Part shown: piece by piece, positions 11,061 through 24,178 of the stretch
Layout: the number at the start of each line of letters is the position of its first letter
Position numbering within the stretch: the first letter of the stretch is position 1
NCBI RefSeq assembly: GCF_014805685.1
Contig: NC_060887.1
Span: 34,219,963-34,283,962, forward strand
Direction: 5' to 3'
Source of the DNA: Silurus meridionalis
Lineage: Eukaryota > Chordata > Actinopteri > Siluriformes > Siluridae
Length of the DNA stretch: 64,000 bases
The notes under the pieces: generated by a model
Database searches by the model: none
Seen by the model: only the letters and a program-made list of their open reading frames with translations
What the model was told of the DNA's origin: nothing
Position numbers and translations under genes: made by a program

Positions 11061-12794
11061 ATATGTCATGAGACCACCATCTCAACTCCTGAAGATCATC
11101 CTTTATGATTTTTGATTGTGCCTGTGACAGCAAAACCGGGCCAAATATCAACCCAATGTGCAGCCGGCTTAACTCCCCTAACATTTTTTCCCAAATAGAG
11201 CTTCTGATGTAAAGGAAAAGAGGAAATTCGCAATGCCTCAGAGAGAGTGATATTACCCGTGTGCTTATAATATATTTTTTCTGCTCTCTCTCACTCTGAA
11301 GTCAAATTTTATCTGGATTCTCTGAAGCTGCAGCCATTCGCCCGGATCGGCCTGGTTACACATCACAGCTGAAGCAGCAACAGTTGGCTCGCGTCCGACT
11401 CCGGCCGAGGAGATTTAATAAATAAGATCATTCATGCTGTAATAATTCACTTCGGCTATCTTGTGAGACATCATGTGTGTAGCCTGGTTCCTAATATTCT
11501 CCTTCTGCAGCACAAAGAGGATGCCCTTTTAAATAGGACACAGTAAACAAATCAGAAACATGGAAAATGAATTTATTTTATTCATGGGAATTATATTTAT
11601 TTAATACCTTGTCCATTTTAAAACACATTTCCAAATATAATTCAAATATAAAGGAATTAACCCTTCGCATTTACAGTTTTTATTTACATTGTCATTACAG
11701 TTTTAGAACACAGTACTGCTGAATTCACAAATCTAATTGGTTTTATTTTATTTATATTTTCAGCCATAATAGTAGTTTTGGCCAGAAGGCAAATAATGGG
11801 ATGGTATGGGAATGTGTGGGATATTAATGCTCATTTTCTAATACACTATAGTTTCTATAGTAACAGGTCATTTAATTAGAGCTCTTCAACCATCAGGTCA
11901 TGACCCAGTACCAGGCCATGGAAGAGTTGATGTGTTTGGTGTGTTGCTGGGGGGAGGGTGGGGTTGAGGTTTTATACATACATACATACATACATACACA
12001 CACACACCCCACCAGCCAAAATCTAAGTCAACATAAATCTGGATAGACCTGAAAACTGTTTTCTGTCAACACTGTCATTTTCAAACTTTTGCCAAAATTT
12101 CTGATCCACATCAAACTTCTAAAAATGCTCACATACCCCCATACTGCACAACATAAAAACCTAAAACGTTTCGGCCTGCGTCATTTTATAAGAAGTTTAT
12201 TTACTTTCTCTTTGAATTGCGAGTGAACATTCTGTCCCCTGAAAAAAAATATAAATGAAGGTCGTACAAAGAGACATCAATCTTTAACAACATTATCTAA
12301 ATGGATATCAGCACAATAATTAAAGTACAATGTGGTTCACCATTTTGGTTTTGGGTCACATGACTGCTTCAGATGTCTAAAAAAAAACTTCCCATACATA
12401 TGTAGTCTTATGCTTCAGCTTAAAACTCACAAATAATTGTTATACATTCTATTATGCAGATAATTATCAACAAGAAAACTGTGTTATAAAGCTTAAAAAA
12501 TATAGGACATAATAAAGACAAATGTAAATGTAAATAAACCATGCAAAAAACTATTACATTAAATATTAAATTAAATAAACAAATGAAATGTAAAGTACAT
12601 TTTACATTTGATTACATTTTAGACATTTAAAGAGCATTACATTTAATACACCTAATACATTGAATTTATATTATAGTACAATAAGATATTGTAAAGTAAA
12701 GTTATGTTGAATTGAATTAAATTGAATTTGGAGTCTTATCCTTTTTCTCCTCTGTAACTGAGAATAGAGGAAAGTCATGCATGCTGTTTAAATA
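11061..12794. other. intergenic, with a short CATA/CA microsatellite
   Basis: A CATA/CA tract lies at 11973-12007. The rest is AT-rich unique-looking sequence without open frames of interest. Confidence 0.45.
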
Positions 12795-13295
12795 CCGTAT
12801 TTTCCGGACTATTAAGCGCACCCATATATAAGCCGCACCCACTGAATTTGACAAAGATTTTTATTTTGAACATAAATAAGCCGTAAATGTCTACATTGAA
12901 ACTAATGAACTTTACACAGGCTTTAACGAAAGACAGTGTCTGTTACACGGCTTGTATCTAAACAGTAGCCTACCAAGAAAGTCATTGTTCATTGTCTTCC
13001 TCCTTCCTTTCACAACAATTTCTCTCGGAAGTTTTTCTTTTGGCATCGTCGTGCGTTTAAAAATCACCATCAGTGAAGCTTTTCTCCCGAAGCCGTGCAG
13101 CTCAGAACACAGGTGAAGTGCGTTTTTTCGTTTCCGTTCGGAAATTTCATTGGTCTAATGTTATGGGGTTCAGTTTTTTGGCTTGAAGTTTGTGAAACCG
13201 GGAAAAACCCAGGAAAAATTCATAAATTAGCCGCTTCGTTGTTTAAGACGCGGGGTTCAAAGCGTGGGAAAAAAGTATAGTCTGTAAAATCCGGT
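12795..13295 (-). mobile_element. TA-flanked non-autonomous DNA element (CCGTATTTT family), copy 2
   Basis: The termini CCGTATTTTCCGGACTATTAAG and TCTGTAAAATCCGG are flanked by TA (12793-12794, 13296-13297). It is 501 bp and inverted relative to copy 1. It matches copy 1 over both ends and the block CACGGCTTGTATCTAAACAG to CTTGAAGTTTGTGAAACCGG. It lacks the part of copy 1 at about 9512-9785, an internal deletion. Confidence 0.8.
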
Positions 13296-13369
13296 ATATA
13301 AAACTGTTGCCAATTTGCTGTGGTACTAGAGGAATAAAACACATTAAAAACTACTTCAGAATGATTCAG

Positions 13370-13490
13370 AATAAAGCTCTGAGTTACTGATTGGAAGGCT
13401 GTGGGTTCAAGCACCAGTATTCCCAAGCTTCCACTCTTGGGTCTTTTTCAGGCCTTTCCCTTAACCCTCTGTGCTCCAGGTGCTAATGAA
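13370..13490 (+). mobile_element. tRNA-derived SINE copy (partial)
   Basis: CTGAGTTACTGATTGGAAGG, a B-box-like GGGTTCAAGCACC, CCCAAGCTTCCACTCTTGGG and CCCTTAACCCTCTGTGCTCC follow the family order. The tRNA head and tail are incomplete. Confidence 0.75.
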
Positions 13491-16400
13491 CATGTGACAA
13501 GTATAAAGCACCTTTAAATTTATACCAGTAACCTCCATCACAAAATATTTTTTAACACATTGTTCTACGTGTATTATTTCTTACTTTTACAATTACAAAA
13601 CTACGCATTGGCAATGGAAATAAACGAAAAACATTGTTTGAGCGTGAGGAGATTTATGGAGAGTCTGGATCTGCCAACAGGTCCCAGGAGTTTAGCGGGT
13701 TAAACTAATATCATTAAACTAATGCTATAAGAGCGAGAAACGAAATCACGAAACCATATTCTGGAGGTTGAAGCGATCCGAATGTTTTTCGCATCGCTAG
13801 AGAAAACCGAGCCGTTCCTACGGTAAGTGGTGATCACATTAACGTGCACTGCTCAACCTTCATGACGCTGAAACAGACTCCGGTCGGATTAAATATCCAG
13901 GATGGCATCCATTACTCAAAAACCTGACAGCCAAGATCGTGATCAGTGCGGTACATATGAAAATCATACGCAGCGGGCCGATCTACATACGGTCAGACCG
14001 CTACTCTGTGATTCTGTGATTAATAATAGTTCCCATGCTTTTACGGTTGGAGGAGTCCCCATGGCGATGCAATATAATGCGAAGGCGTTATCTGGAAATA
14101 AGGGAGCATGCTATATGAGATGAGAAAGCTGAGATTTGAGCGAGAAAGAGGCAGAGGATAAGATGATATGGAGGCCTGGAGAGCTGCGATCCTCGGCCCA
14201 TGGGAGGAATAAGGACCGAGATGAATATGGATTTCCGTTAAAGAGCCGGCAGTTCTCTGTCCAGGTGATTTGTTCTAAAATATCTGCCACAGCATCTTTC
14301 GTCTCAAAATCCCTCTCTCTGCTTCCTGGACTAAAGTAATTTACAAAGCATGCCTTTTTTTTTCTTTTGTCTTTTTTTTTTTTTTTTCGAGTACCATCTG
14401 ATGCTGGGAATTAAAATTCAGTTGAATGAAGTGGCAACTGGCAATCACCTCATCACTCCTCTCTTCCTGTCACTCGCTGATGTTTTATCACGGTGGTAAA
14501 AAAAAAAAAAGGAAAAAAAAAAAGAAGAAGCACGAAGCAAAAAAAAAAAGTGTATCAGTGGAGCAGATAAGAGCGAGAGAAAGAGCAAGGAGACTGCTAG
14601 AACATCAGTCATGACCCGGCGCTAATGATCTCCCATCAAAGCACGGATATGATCCGAGCTTATGAACATGTACGGTGGCTGCCTGCAGCAAGAATCACCG
14701 ATGAGACGATAACGAATATTGCGTACAAAACAGCACAGGTCTCTCTCTTACTCTTTGTGTCACTCCTCTGAGGACTCGATGCGAACCTGACACTCGCATA
14801 TCACACCGCTCCTGAATATAGTCCTGAGCTGTATTTTTTCAGCACAGAGTCACAGGCATGTAAAGAAGCAATGGCAGCTCTGGTATTCGTGATCTCGAAT
14901 GCCAGGAATAGCAAATAATCCTCCAAACATGCAAACTAGAATAACTCTGAGCTCATCATCATGGAAAGATGGTAGCACCGCTGCGAACAAAAAGTCTGTA
15001 AAGTCTTCTGAATGCAAAAATACGATTCATCTGAAAAGAAAGGGAAAGGAGAAAGAGGAGGAGGAGGAGGAGGGGAGGAGAGAAAAAGAAAAAAAATCTC
15101 CTTGGGAGTCCAATTTAGATATCACCATTTGACCAAGACTCATTTTCTCCAATTTGTCATTTTAATTGGACTCTATTCCCTGGATGTGAAAGCGTCTTGT
15201 GAGAGTAAACACTGCAGATTGGCACGGCGCAGCTGGCAAGACGACGATAGACGACATCTTTGAACGCCATGTTCAGATACGGAGCAGTGAAACTTGTTCA
15301 GCTTTAGGGGAAACGCTGAGGTTAAAAGTTTATCGCTGACAGCTGCAAAAAGCCCCGTTCTGGCACTCACATGTCCATGAACAATAGCAAAAGATGAACA
15401 TGAACAATCCAACTGATCTGTATCGAGGTCCCTCAGAGGACAGTCAGCTTTACTTTCAATAGAGCCTATAGTGTAGACACATTGGGGGAAAAACTTGGGA
15501 GGAAAATAACATGACATGGACATGTTTTAATCAATACATTTTCCATTTGAGGGACAGGTGACACTTTGTTTGACACATCCAGACGTTCAGTGGAATCACT
15601 GAAAATCACACTTATTCAGGATGTTGTGTCTGGGTTGCTGGTGCTTATTTTTAGCACTATAAAACAAAAGATATTGACTTGGTGTGTATGCACGTCATGC
15701 TGGCACAACGCTCCAGAAAGCTGTAATTATAGAACGTGCTTTTTGAATTTCGCTTCCTGCAAAAAAAACACTCCTCACATCTGGCTAGCGGTAGGACGTG
15801 TTTTGATAGTCAGATTCATTAGCATCTTAGCATCTTTTCAGAATCAGGAACATGCAGCTATGACGAAACTGAGAACAATACAGTAAGAAGCATAGCAGTT
15901 ACATTTAACACGCAGTCACTGTACAGGTAACATACAGCACAAAGTGAAAATAAAGACGCTAAGCAGCTCGAATTTCTTTAATGTGTCATCTGAGGACAAA
16001 AGCTCTTAAGCACAACTCACAGTTCAAACATTCGGCAATGACATGCAGTTTTTATGGCATTTTAAATAATTATGTCATCATTAAATAATTGTATATGTAT
16101 TGATTATTATTGAACAAATTTATAATAGATAGGGCAAAATAACCTCTATAGGTTCAAAGGGGAAATTGATAAAATAAAACAAGTATACAATGGAGATAAA
16201 ATAAGATTGTAAAAAAATAAAAATTATAAAAATAATGATTACATATACATATTGAAAAAGTAAAAATAGAATGAAAAATAATAATGGAAAAAAGAAAAAG
16301 CGGAAAAATAATGCAAATGTATGCATAGCACAAATACTCTATAATGCTAATAATACAAAAAATATTTATAATCATTTTATAATATGTACTATATACTACT

Positions 16401-17914
16401 ATATTTTTATAAAAACAGTTTCCAGTATTTGTAATTAAAATTATTTTTACTGTATATAAAAAAATAACAAATTTTTTAATCAAGCAATTTTAATTTTAAT
16501 TAAGCACCTTGCCCCACCCAATTTAAAATTATTTATAAATGTAATAAAAAAATCTCAATATTAATGCTATCTCGGAAAAGTGGCAAACTGATCATGGAGC
16601 TCGTGTCAAGTGTATATCATATAACACTGTCCCCCAGTATTTTTTTGCTGAATCAGCTGTCTCTCATATATATATATCTTGTGCATATCTTGGATTTGAA
16701 CTCACACCCTTCCAATAATGAACAGAATTAAATTGAAAATATAAAACATTAAAACAGTAAACAGATGTAAAAAACAATGAACAGATCAGATTTTATATTT
16801 ATTTAAATAATGAATATTATCTGGCTGTGTAATGGTGTCTTGTAGCAAATGCACTCAAAATATGTTCCTCTGAAAGTTAGACAGAATTCCATTACCTGTT
16901 CAGATACCGAGCAGGTCTTGGCTGATCGACTACATTTGTGTGAATTGTGTTTTTTTTGGAATACTACCTCAGGGATTTAACTAACCCCTAAGCTAGAACA
17001 CACCCTCTACCCCCCAGACATGCTCAGACACACACTTTGAACACTGACACATACCTGGCTATGATTATACAGTAGATCTGTGACGCACGGCCCTCCTGCT
17101 AGTCAAGGCCCCTCCAAGACACGCTCCTGGTGTTAGGGCTACCTGGTCACACAGTGCATGTGTGTGTGTGGGTGGGTGTGTTAGAAAGATAAGACATGCC
17201 TATATGGTTTTGTTAAGTGTCGGTTTGTGTGTTTACAGTCAAGAATGACAGCAAGGTCTCCCAGGCATGAGAAAAATGCAGAGGCCTCAGTCTCGCTCTC
17301 TCTCTCTTAATCTGTCTCACCATCTCGACGTCTCTCTCACTCGCATTTCTCTGTCCATTGATGGCGCAAAGAAAACAGCACAGTGTAAACACCTCGGCTA
17401 CGGCACATTGAGCGAGAAGACAAATCTGTCATAGGTGATCTATCTAAAGCTCATTCTTCCCATTCATGATCTTTTGCCGTATTCACAGCTGTTTGCTCTA
17501 GAAAGCAGCTCTGTAATGCTATAAACTCTTGGCATGTCGTGGCAGAAGCTTAATTCGCTCCTGGACATAGATAGCTCATTTGTTGCATCACTTTGCCTAA
17601 GCTGCTTCTCTGCTGTCTGCCCAGGTAATACAAAAATAATATTTGTTGACTAATGTACTGCTCGAAAAAACTTTCTGATGGCCCAAGAACATCTCCACAC
17701 CTTTAGCCTCATTATAAATGTCATTAGTATTGAATTTATTCAAAAGCATCTCTAAAAATGACGGTTCAATACTTTAAATGATAAACAGATTATGGCATTC
17801 GCGCTTCTTAAAGTCTATGATAAACCATTAGCAGCATTACCTTTGCTCATTATTTTCTAATTCTTGGTTATTCTTGTTATTCGGTATGTTTAAACTAAAG
17901 ACTTAGTGACTTAA
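13491..17914. other. intergenic, largely unique sequence
   Basis: No gene is supported. It contains A/G-rich tracts at 14497-14551 and 15032-15096, an AT-rich block at 16080-16560 and a C/CA-rich block near 16980-17180. The stretch 13700-15500 is balanced in composition and non-repetitive, which fits regulatory or unique intergenic DNA. Confidence 0.45.
15032..15096 (+). repeat. polypurine (GA/GGA) tract
   Basis: Sixty-five bases of nearly pure A/G sequence, with five tandem GAG/GGA units in the middle. Confidence 0.85.
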
Positions 17915-18235
17915 TAGGAGCTAGGAGACATAAACCTGTTCCAGCATGACACTGCCCCTGTGCACAAAGCCAGCTCCATGAAGATATGCTTTCCATGTTC
18001 TATTGGTGAATGTGACCGCTGACTGCACCCCAAAACCCCCTCACCTCTGAAGGAATCTCACACAAATCTCTACAAGCACACTCAGAAATCTAGTGGAACA
18101 TCTTCCCAGAAGAGTGGAGGGAATTATAACAGCAAATCGGGACTAAATGTGGAATACTGGATATATTGAAAAAGCACATAGCAATCTTATGCTCAGGTGT
18201 CCACAAACTTTTGCCCATGTAGTGTACAGTATATC
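17915..18235 (+). mobile_element. Tc1/mariner remnant
   Basis: On the plus strand AACCTGTTCCAGCATGACAC decodes to NLFQHD, continuing as TAPVHKASSMK, the region of the second catalytic aspartate in Tc1-type transposases. The family 3' part follows, and it ends with TCAGGTGTCCACAAACTTTTG. The DLNP region is deleted, so the copy is inactive. Confidence 0.8.
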
Positions 18236-19449
18236 TGAATTGTTTAATCCTAACAAAAGTCTCACAGTACATTTGTAACTTTTTTCTCCATTGGGGTAAA
18301 AAAAACTGTAAGTTTGCACTTGCAGTGAGTGGAAGGTAAATGTGTCGTAATTAAACCGTACTTCTCAGCAGAACAAACGCTTTTAATGCAACTCTGACAG
18401 CTTGTCAGTGCGTTCCTTGCATTCTTTTGTTATAGGTGAGAAAGCATTTTCTCGGAATAGGGACCGCTAAGAATAGTGTGTTTTGACTCTATTTTTAGCT
18501 CTACTTTTCCTTTTTCATGCAGGAATGCTCATTATTAGAATACAGCATACTATGCTATGTGTTTTTCTTTTCCAGTTCGTTGTCAATTCACTAGCAAATC
18601 TATCAGCGTTTAAAATTATATTTTTCCCCACAGTGAACAATTCATTCAGTTTTATTTCTCCTACATTAAACAGTATTGGGAGTAATTCAAATGGATGCAG
18701 AATGAATATGAATCCATACATCTCTCAATTAAACAAAATAAGAATAATTTTGCAAACAATAACAGCTAGCGGGTTAATCAGCTAATCATACGTGACTACA
18801 GTAGCTCCCAAGTGTCACGTTTAGATACATTTCAATGTTTAGATATATTTCGAAGAACCATATTTACATTGTTATGTTCTCAGTGATCTGCCAACATGCA
18901 ACTGCGATTAGTTTGTTTGTCATGACATTAGCCAGATTAGAGGGCTAGCCAGTTTAGCATGCAGGTTTCACGGCTATAGGCTTTGTACCGTTTCCCGCCA
19001 GAAGCGCTGGAACTTGAGAATGAGTACAGTAATCAGATTGATCAGGTTATTATACATATCATAAAACTAAAATTTGACATTTCCTGAAGAAATGTGACGT
19101 GATGCTTTGTTGTCTGTGCAAAGCGTGTAATTAGACACTCCTTTGTGTCTCTACAGTCTTTTTCAGTCTATTTTCCTGAGCGGACGGGATCAGTGACGTC
19201 ACGTAACAACATCACTACATTACACTTACATATCAAATAACTCTCCCCATTGTACTGAGCATTTTGACTTCACATGTCTATGCTGCTGGAGTTTTGAAAT
19301 TTCTATTTAATACAGTTTATTTTTATTTGAATAGCACTTTTAATAATAGACATTGTCCTAAAGCAGATTTACATAGATAACATGATAATACAGATAAAGA
19401 TTTTGCATTTGTCACTGGTTAATGCCCATGTGATGTCATGCAGTTACAA
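18236..19449. other. intergenic, with one dispersed-repeat fragment
   Basis: A copy of a teleost dispersed repeat (TTTGAATAGCACTTTTAATA, GACATTGTCCTAAAGCAG) lies at about 19310-19400. The remainder is unique-looking and no gene is supported. Confidence 0.45.
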
Positions 19450-19622
19450 TAGGATGTGGAAGCTCAGTGTTCCCTGAAGGTCAGGGGTTCAAGCTCCAGC
19501 ACTGCCAAGCTGCCACTGTTGAGTCCTTGAGCAAGGCCCTTAACACTAAACTGCTAAATTGTATAAAAAATGAAAATGTAAGTCACTCTGGATAAGAGTG
19601 TCAAATGCTGTAAATGTAAATA
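19450..19622 (+). mobile_element. tRNA-derived SINE copy, near full length
   Basis: GGGGTTCAAGCTCCAGCACT, GCCAAGCTGCCACTGTTGAG and CCTTGAGCAAGGCCCTTAAC precede a tail with GTCACTCTGGATAAGAGTGT and AAATGCTGTAAATGTAAAT. This is the best-preserved copy of the family in the window. Confidence 0.85.
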
Positions 19623-20285
19623 TGGTACTTATAGTGCGATATGAAAGTATTTGAAATAGAAATAGAAATTTGAAAAAGCTTTAGAAAGAGTAATAAAAAT
19701 GGTATAATCATCACAAATTAGTATTTCAATCAGAAATTGTATAGCAATTAGTATCGCAATCAATTAATTAGTATAGTAAACATTATCAGCATAAGATTGG
19801 CAATAAAATAAATATAGTAATCAGCATATGAGAATGATTGAGTGCACTAATCAGAATGAGTATATTAATAAAGAATCAGTATCATTGTGATGATCAGTAT
19901 TACTCAATTTCCTACCTCTGGACGGAGTTCTCTTCAACTGGAGACACTTTGTGCAGTTGAGGATGGTTCCACATGAACATCCTAAAGTTCCATGAATTTA
20001 CTGAGCAGTTTAAGAACTTTGAGGGTGGAGTTGGATTGTAATTAATATCAACAATGGCTTAGGATCGCATGATCCCGTTTTGCATGAACAGTTTTACATT
20101 TAAGCATCCATGACTGAACAGTACACCTTCACATGATAGAACTATTATTAATAAACATTCTGTGGCACTCAGAGGAGGATGGGATCCTTTTTGAATTTAG
20201 TTCCACTAAAGATTTCTTTAAAACATTTTAGGAAGTTGTTCATTGCCACAGTCACCACTGTCATCGCTTATTAGGGATAAACATA
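19623..20285. other. intergenic, nothing recognised
   Basis: AT-rich sequence with short ATCAGTAT-like internal repeats. No open frame of interest. Confidence 0.4.
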
Positions 20286-20780
20286 TACCGATCAGGCATA
20301 ACATTATGACCACCTGCCTAATATTGTGTTGGGTTTTTTTTTTATTTGCTATCAAAACATTCCTGATATCAACAGCATTAACTTGTTCAGCAATTGAGCT
20401 ACAGGAGGATCGCATGACACAGACCAGCCTTTGCTCCCCACATGCATCAATAAACCTCGGACACCCATGACCCTGTCACAGGGTTCACCACTGTTCCTTC
20501 CTTGGACCACTTTAGATAGAAACTGAACTTTGCAGACCAGGAACATCCCACAAGAGATGCAGTTTTGGAGATTCTCTGACCCAGTCGTCTAGATATCACA
20601 ACTTGGCCCTAGTGAAACTCACTCAAATCCTTACACTCGCCCATTTTTCCTGCTTCTCACACGTCATTTTGAAGACAAAATGTTTACTAGCTGCTTAATA
20701 TTTCCCACCCACTAACAGGTGCTATGATGAAGAGATAATTAGTCTTATTCACTTCACTTGTCATAATGTTATAATGTCAG
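20286..20780 (-). mobile_element. Tc1-like element, internally deleted, keeps DNA-binding domain part
   Basis: The left terminus TACCGATCAGGCATAACATT and a decayed right terminus (TGTCATAATGTTATAATG) bound about 495 bp. The minus strand at about 20650-20440 decodes to a paired-type helix-turn-helix region of a Tc1 transposase (GQ-V--RRLGQ-ISKTA and WSKEGTVV), with an internal stop. The catalytic domain is deleted. Confidence 0.8.
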
Positions 20781-23610
20781 AATTGTATTCCTGGTTGGTG
20801 GAACAGACTTAGTCATTAAACTTATACATTTCAACTTTATAAATGCTTTATCTATGTAAAGCTACTTAGGGACAATGTCCATTGTTTAGAGAAATATACA
20901 CAAATGAATGTAAATTGCATTGAAGTATAGCAATCAATATTCTAATAAATATATGAATCAGTATGTAGTGTAGTATACTTGTATTAGTGTTATACTAAAG
21001 TATTAGAATTAGAAGTAGTCATGACAGTGTATAATTCAGAATACCTATCAGTTTAAATATAGTTTTCAGAATCACTGTCAGAGTCTGGGTCTTAACCTGG
21101 ATAGCAATTGGAATGAGGAGTAATCAGAATGAGTTAGTCCAAACATAATAGTAATTTTTTTTACCTTCTATCTATTTAGAACAGCACCAGTGCTTTTGCC
21201 AAGTATTGTTATTGCCATTACACTGGCATTGTGTAGAAGAGTTTTTGAATGGAATTGATGCAGGTGGTAATTTGGCACTGGTCACTGGATTACAGTTCAG
21301 CCCTGTGGTCTCTTACCATGTCTGCATTTACGCTGCCATTCACAAGATCACAAGTGGTTTTGTGCACGTGTTTAATATTTAAACCCAACCCCCCACATTT
21401 TGCAGATTACAATTGAGTGCCTTTGAATTTTATTGGCAAAAACACAGTGTTAGAGTACAGATCCTAGCAATCACCAGGATGAATGCATGGACTCCAGTAG
21501 TAATAATTTCAAAAGAGATAAGAACATAAATGTTTAATTCATTTGGCTGTAGGGCAAGATCACCTTCACGTGACTGTAATGCAGACAGAGTCTCCGGTTT
21601 GCTTCAGATCGACCATGGCGTATCTGCAATGCCCTCACCAAGACAGGCAGCATGGACATGCATCCATTTTGTACGTGTAAGAATGCACAAACTTCGGCCG
21701 GGTCCCAGGGCAGCACTTAACACGCAAACACACTTCACATTTCTCTCCGAAGTGAGCCACTTGTTTTCCGACTGGCCTGTAGAGAGCCAGTAAGAGGAGG
21801 AAGAGGAGGAGGGGGATCTTGCAGGCAAACACTAAAGGTTACTCTACTCATTCCACATTAAATATCAAGGACAGCGGTAATTACAGCACCCTGTTGTCAG
21901 GTTTCAACTGCACGGTGGGCTATGGCATTTATCTAACCTTGGGAATGGCTGAAAATGGCCAGTTTGGGGGTCATTTGGAATGAGTGTAGTGGTGTAGTAC
22001 TGTGGTTAATTACTTTACATTCACAAAGCCACTGTAATTGGGTTGGGAATATACCGTTCTAAAAAATCTGGGTTGTCAGAAATGTTGTGGAGTGTATCTT
22101 GCTTCTGAAGGCTTGAGTTGACTGAGCGTTTATAAGCAACCCAGCAGAAATGAGGAGTGAAACAGACAGAGAGAATAACAGAGAGAGAGGTAGGGAATTT
22201 GCCAAGCTGTGGTCTGTAATTACTACCATTCCATTGCACAACTGTGTGAGTGCTAAGCAAGGCGACTCACTGCTCTTTTGCGGGTGTGAATTGTTGTCGC
22301 GCCACTGTGGGTGGCACTGAGTGCTCAAATATAGGGCCCCTTTTGTGCCAGTTAAGGAATGTGGCCTACCCGTGTTTGGATGAGCTGGGGACATTGTTAA
22401 ACGCGGGGGATTTATCGGGATGGCAATGCCAAGAATGTTTCAGCTGTTCTGACCCAGGCCCGAAATCCTTTCCTGCATTGAACATGTACGGCATCACTAG
22501 TTGATAACATGAGTGGATGAAAGGTTTCCCAAAATGCTCCCTCCAAAGTCTACCAACCCACAGTTCACACCTCCATTCAGAAATTCCCAGAGATCTGTGT
22601 GCCGCAACTCGTCATGGACCGCTAATTAAGTTGGTCAAGAGCTGTCACGCCTAAGCTAAAAGAGTCTGCCATGGCCTTCATTTCATTTACTGCTCAACCC
22701 AGCACTACTGCCTTATATAACACTCTCTATTCCCATAATTCCATAGTGAGAAAGAAGTTTACTATAGCCTACACAGCTCAGTAAAAGATTCGTGTGACAG
22801 TTGCATGTGGATGACAGATTTAGGAGTGTAAGACAAGCGCAAAAAGGTCACTGTTATAGTAAGAGAGAATGTCAAGGAAGAAATATTTTTAGAGGTTACA
22901 TTTATCAAACAAATGACCTACTTGTTACAATATTCTTCAGAGAAACTCAGCACATTCATGCAGGTTTATTTCTTACCTTAGAATGTCTGGGGCCTGCAGA
23001 ACACAATTCCGGAAGCCATGACATTTAACGTGAGCACACAGCCCGAATACTCTTCTGATATTTTCAGTAACCCTGAAGTCATCCCGGTCGACTGCAGAGA
23101 TTTCCAACCAGCATGTGATCACAATTAAAACCCACCTGGGTAACTTGCTGTCAGCCATGATTTGTGGTGTTGCCGAGCTTGTTGTTGTTTTCCAGCCGAA
23201 CTTCCGGACCTTGTGGGGAAATGGAGTTTGGTGTTCACTGTGCCTTCTGTCTCTCTTTTTTTTAATCCCCCGAGGAAGTCTGTCGAGTCGGTATCCATTA
23301 GTTGCCAAATGACTGAGGTGAGCAGGGACGAAAGTGTGTGGACATACTCTGCTTTCATGTGGCCCGTGTGGTATGAACCGCAGGCCTAGATGCTCCCACG
23401 GGTATAGGCGACCATCTTCAACTCTCTGCCCTCTGCCTGGGATGTGCAGGTTTTATAGATAAATTGTGTTTCTGCAAAGAAAGAAAGAAATTAAGTATAC
23501 AGTATTTACACTCTAAAGGGAATTGAGGTGAGACCGTGGCAAAGTGTACTTTCTCATAACGCTACCATTATCATTTTCTCATTCCCTTTTTATGTTCTTC
23601 ATATACAGGT
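20781..23610. other. intergenic, mostly unique; candidate regulatory block inside
   Basis: A dispersed-repeat fragment lies at about 20826-20905 (minus). From 21300 to 23400 the sequence is non-repetitive, balanced in composition and low in stops, but open frames on both strands lack domains. The block 22230-22510 looks most like a conserved non-coding element. Confidence 0.45.
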
Positions 23611-23930
23611 ACTCCCTGACTTGGACAATGGACATGTTTTCCAATGACCCAATTGGAATTTTCGAAAGTCGAGACCTGGTCTAACCTACCCAGGAGTCTT
23701 ATTTTTAATAATTTAACAAATTTACAGTACATTATGTAGCAAAACTGAGCAATTTACAGTACCCTACTGTTTAAATGTACGGTACCATATTGCCGGCGAT
23801 TCACTAGTAGACGGCGGAGCTTACACGACTGCATTTTCCTGCCTCGCCAAACTTTTAATATTTTTATTGTATCGTTTTTTTATCGTATTTTTATAGTATC
23901 GTATTGTAGTTGTATTTCTATTGTCATTGA
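23611..23930. mobile_element. probable dispersed DNA element ('GGTACTCCCTGACTT')
   Basis: The opening ACAGGTACTCCCTGACTTGG resembles the start of a dispersed non-autonomous element found in fish and amphibians. The body has TACAGTACATTATG and a run of TATCGTATTTTTATAG-like repeats. Ends are not defined. Confidence 0.4.
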
Positions 23931-24011
23931 AAGATAAAAAAAATCAAGCCATCGTAATTCTGGGACATTTTTATTTGCTACTTAATAATAAGTACCACAT
24001 TTGTTTTTTGC

Positions 24012-24178
24012 TTTACATTTCCAGCGTTAGGCAGACAACCCTATCCAAAACAATGTACAGTTATCGCATTTATACAACAGAGCAGTTGCCCAGGGGCCCA
24101 CTGGTGTCAGGTTGGTGGTGCTGGGATTTGAACTCAAAATCATATGCTGTCCAATATCCTTACCACTGAGGCACCACA
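24012..24178 (-). mobile_element. tRNA-derived SINE copy
   Basis: On the minus strand, GTGCCTCAGTGGTAAGGATA is followed by a decayed B-box, AGCACCACCAACCTGACACC and GGGCCCCTGGGCAACTGCTC, with a tail ending near GGAAATGTAAA. The order matches the other SINE copies. Confidence 0.75.

Noticed and set aside
22250..22504. 84-codon open frame with many cysteines
   Set aside because: It starts at a non-ATG codon, has no spaced-cysteine domain that I recognise, and open frames occur on both strands of the same block; a regulatory element is more plausible.
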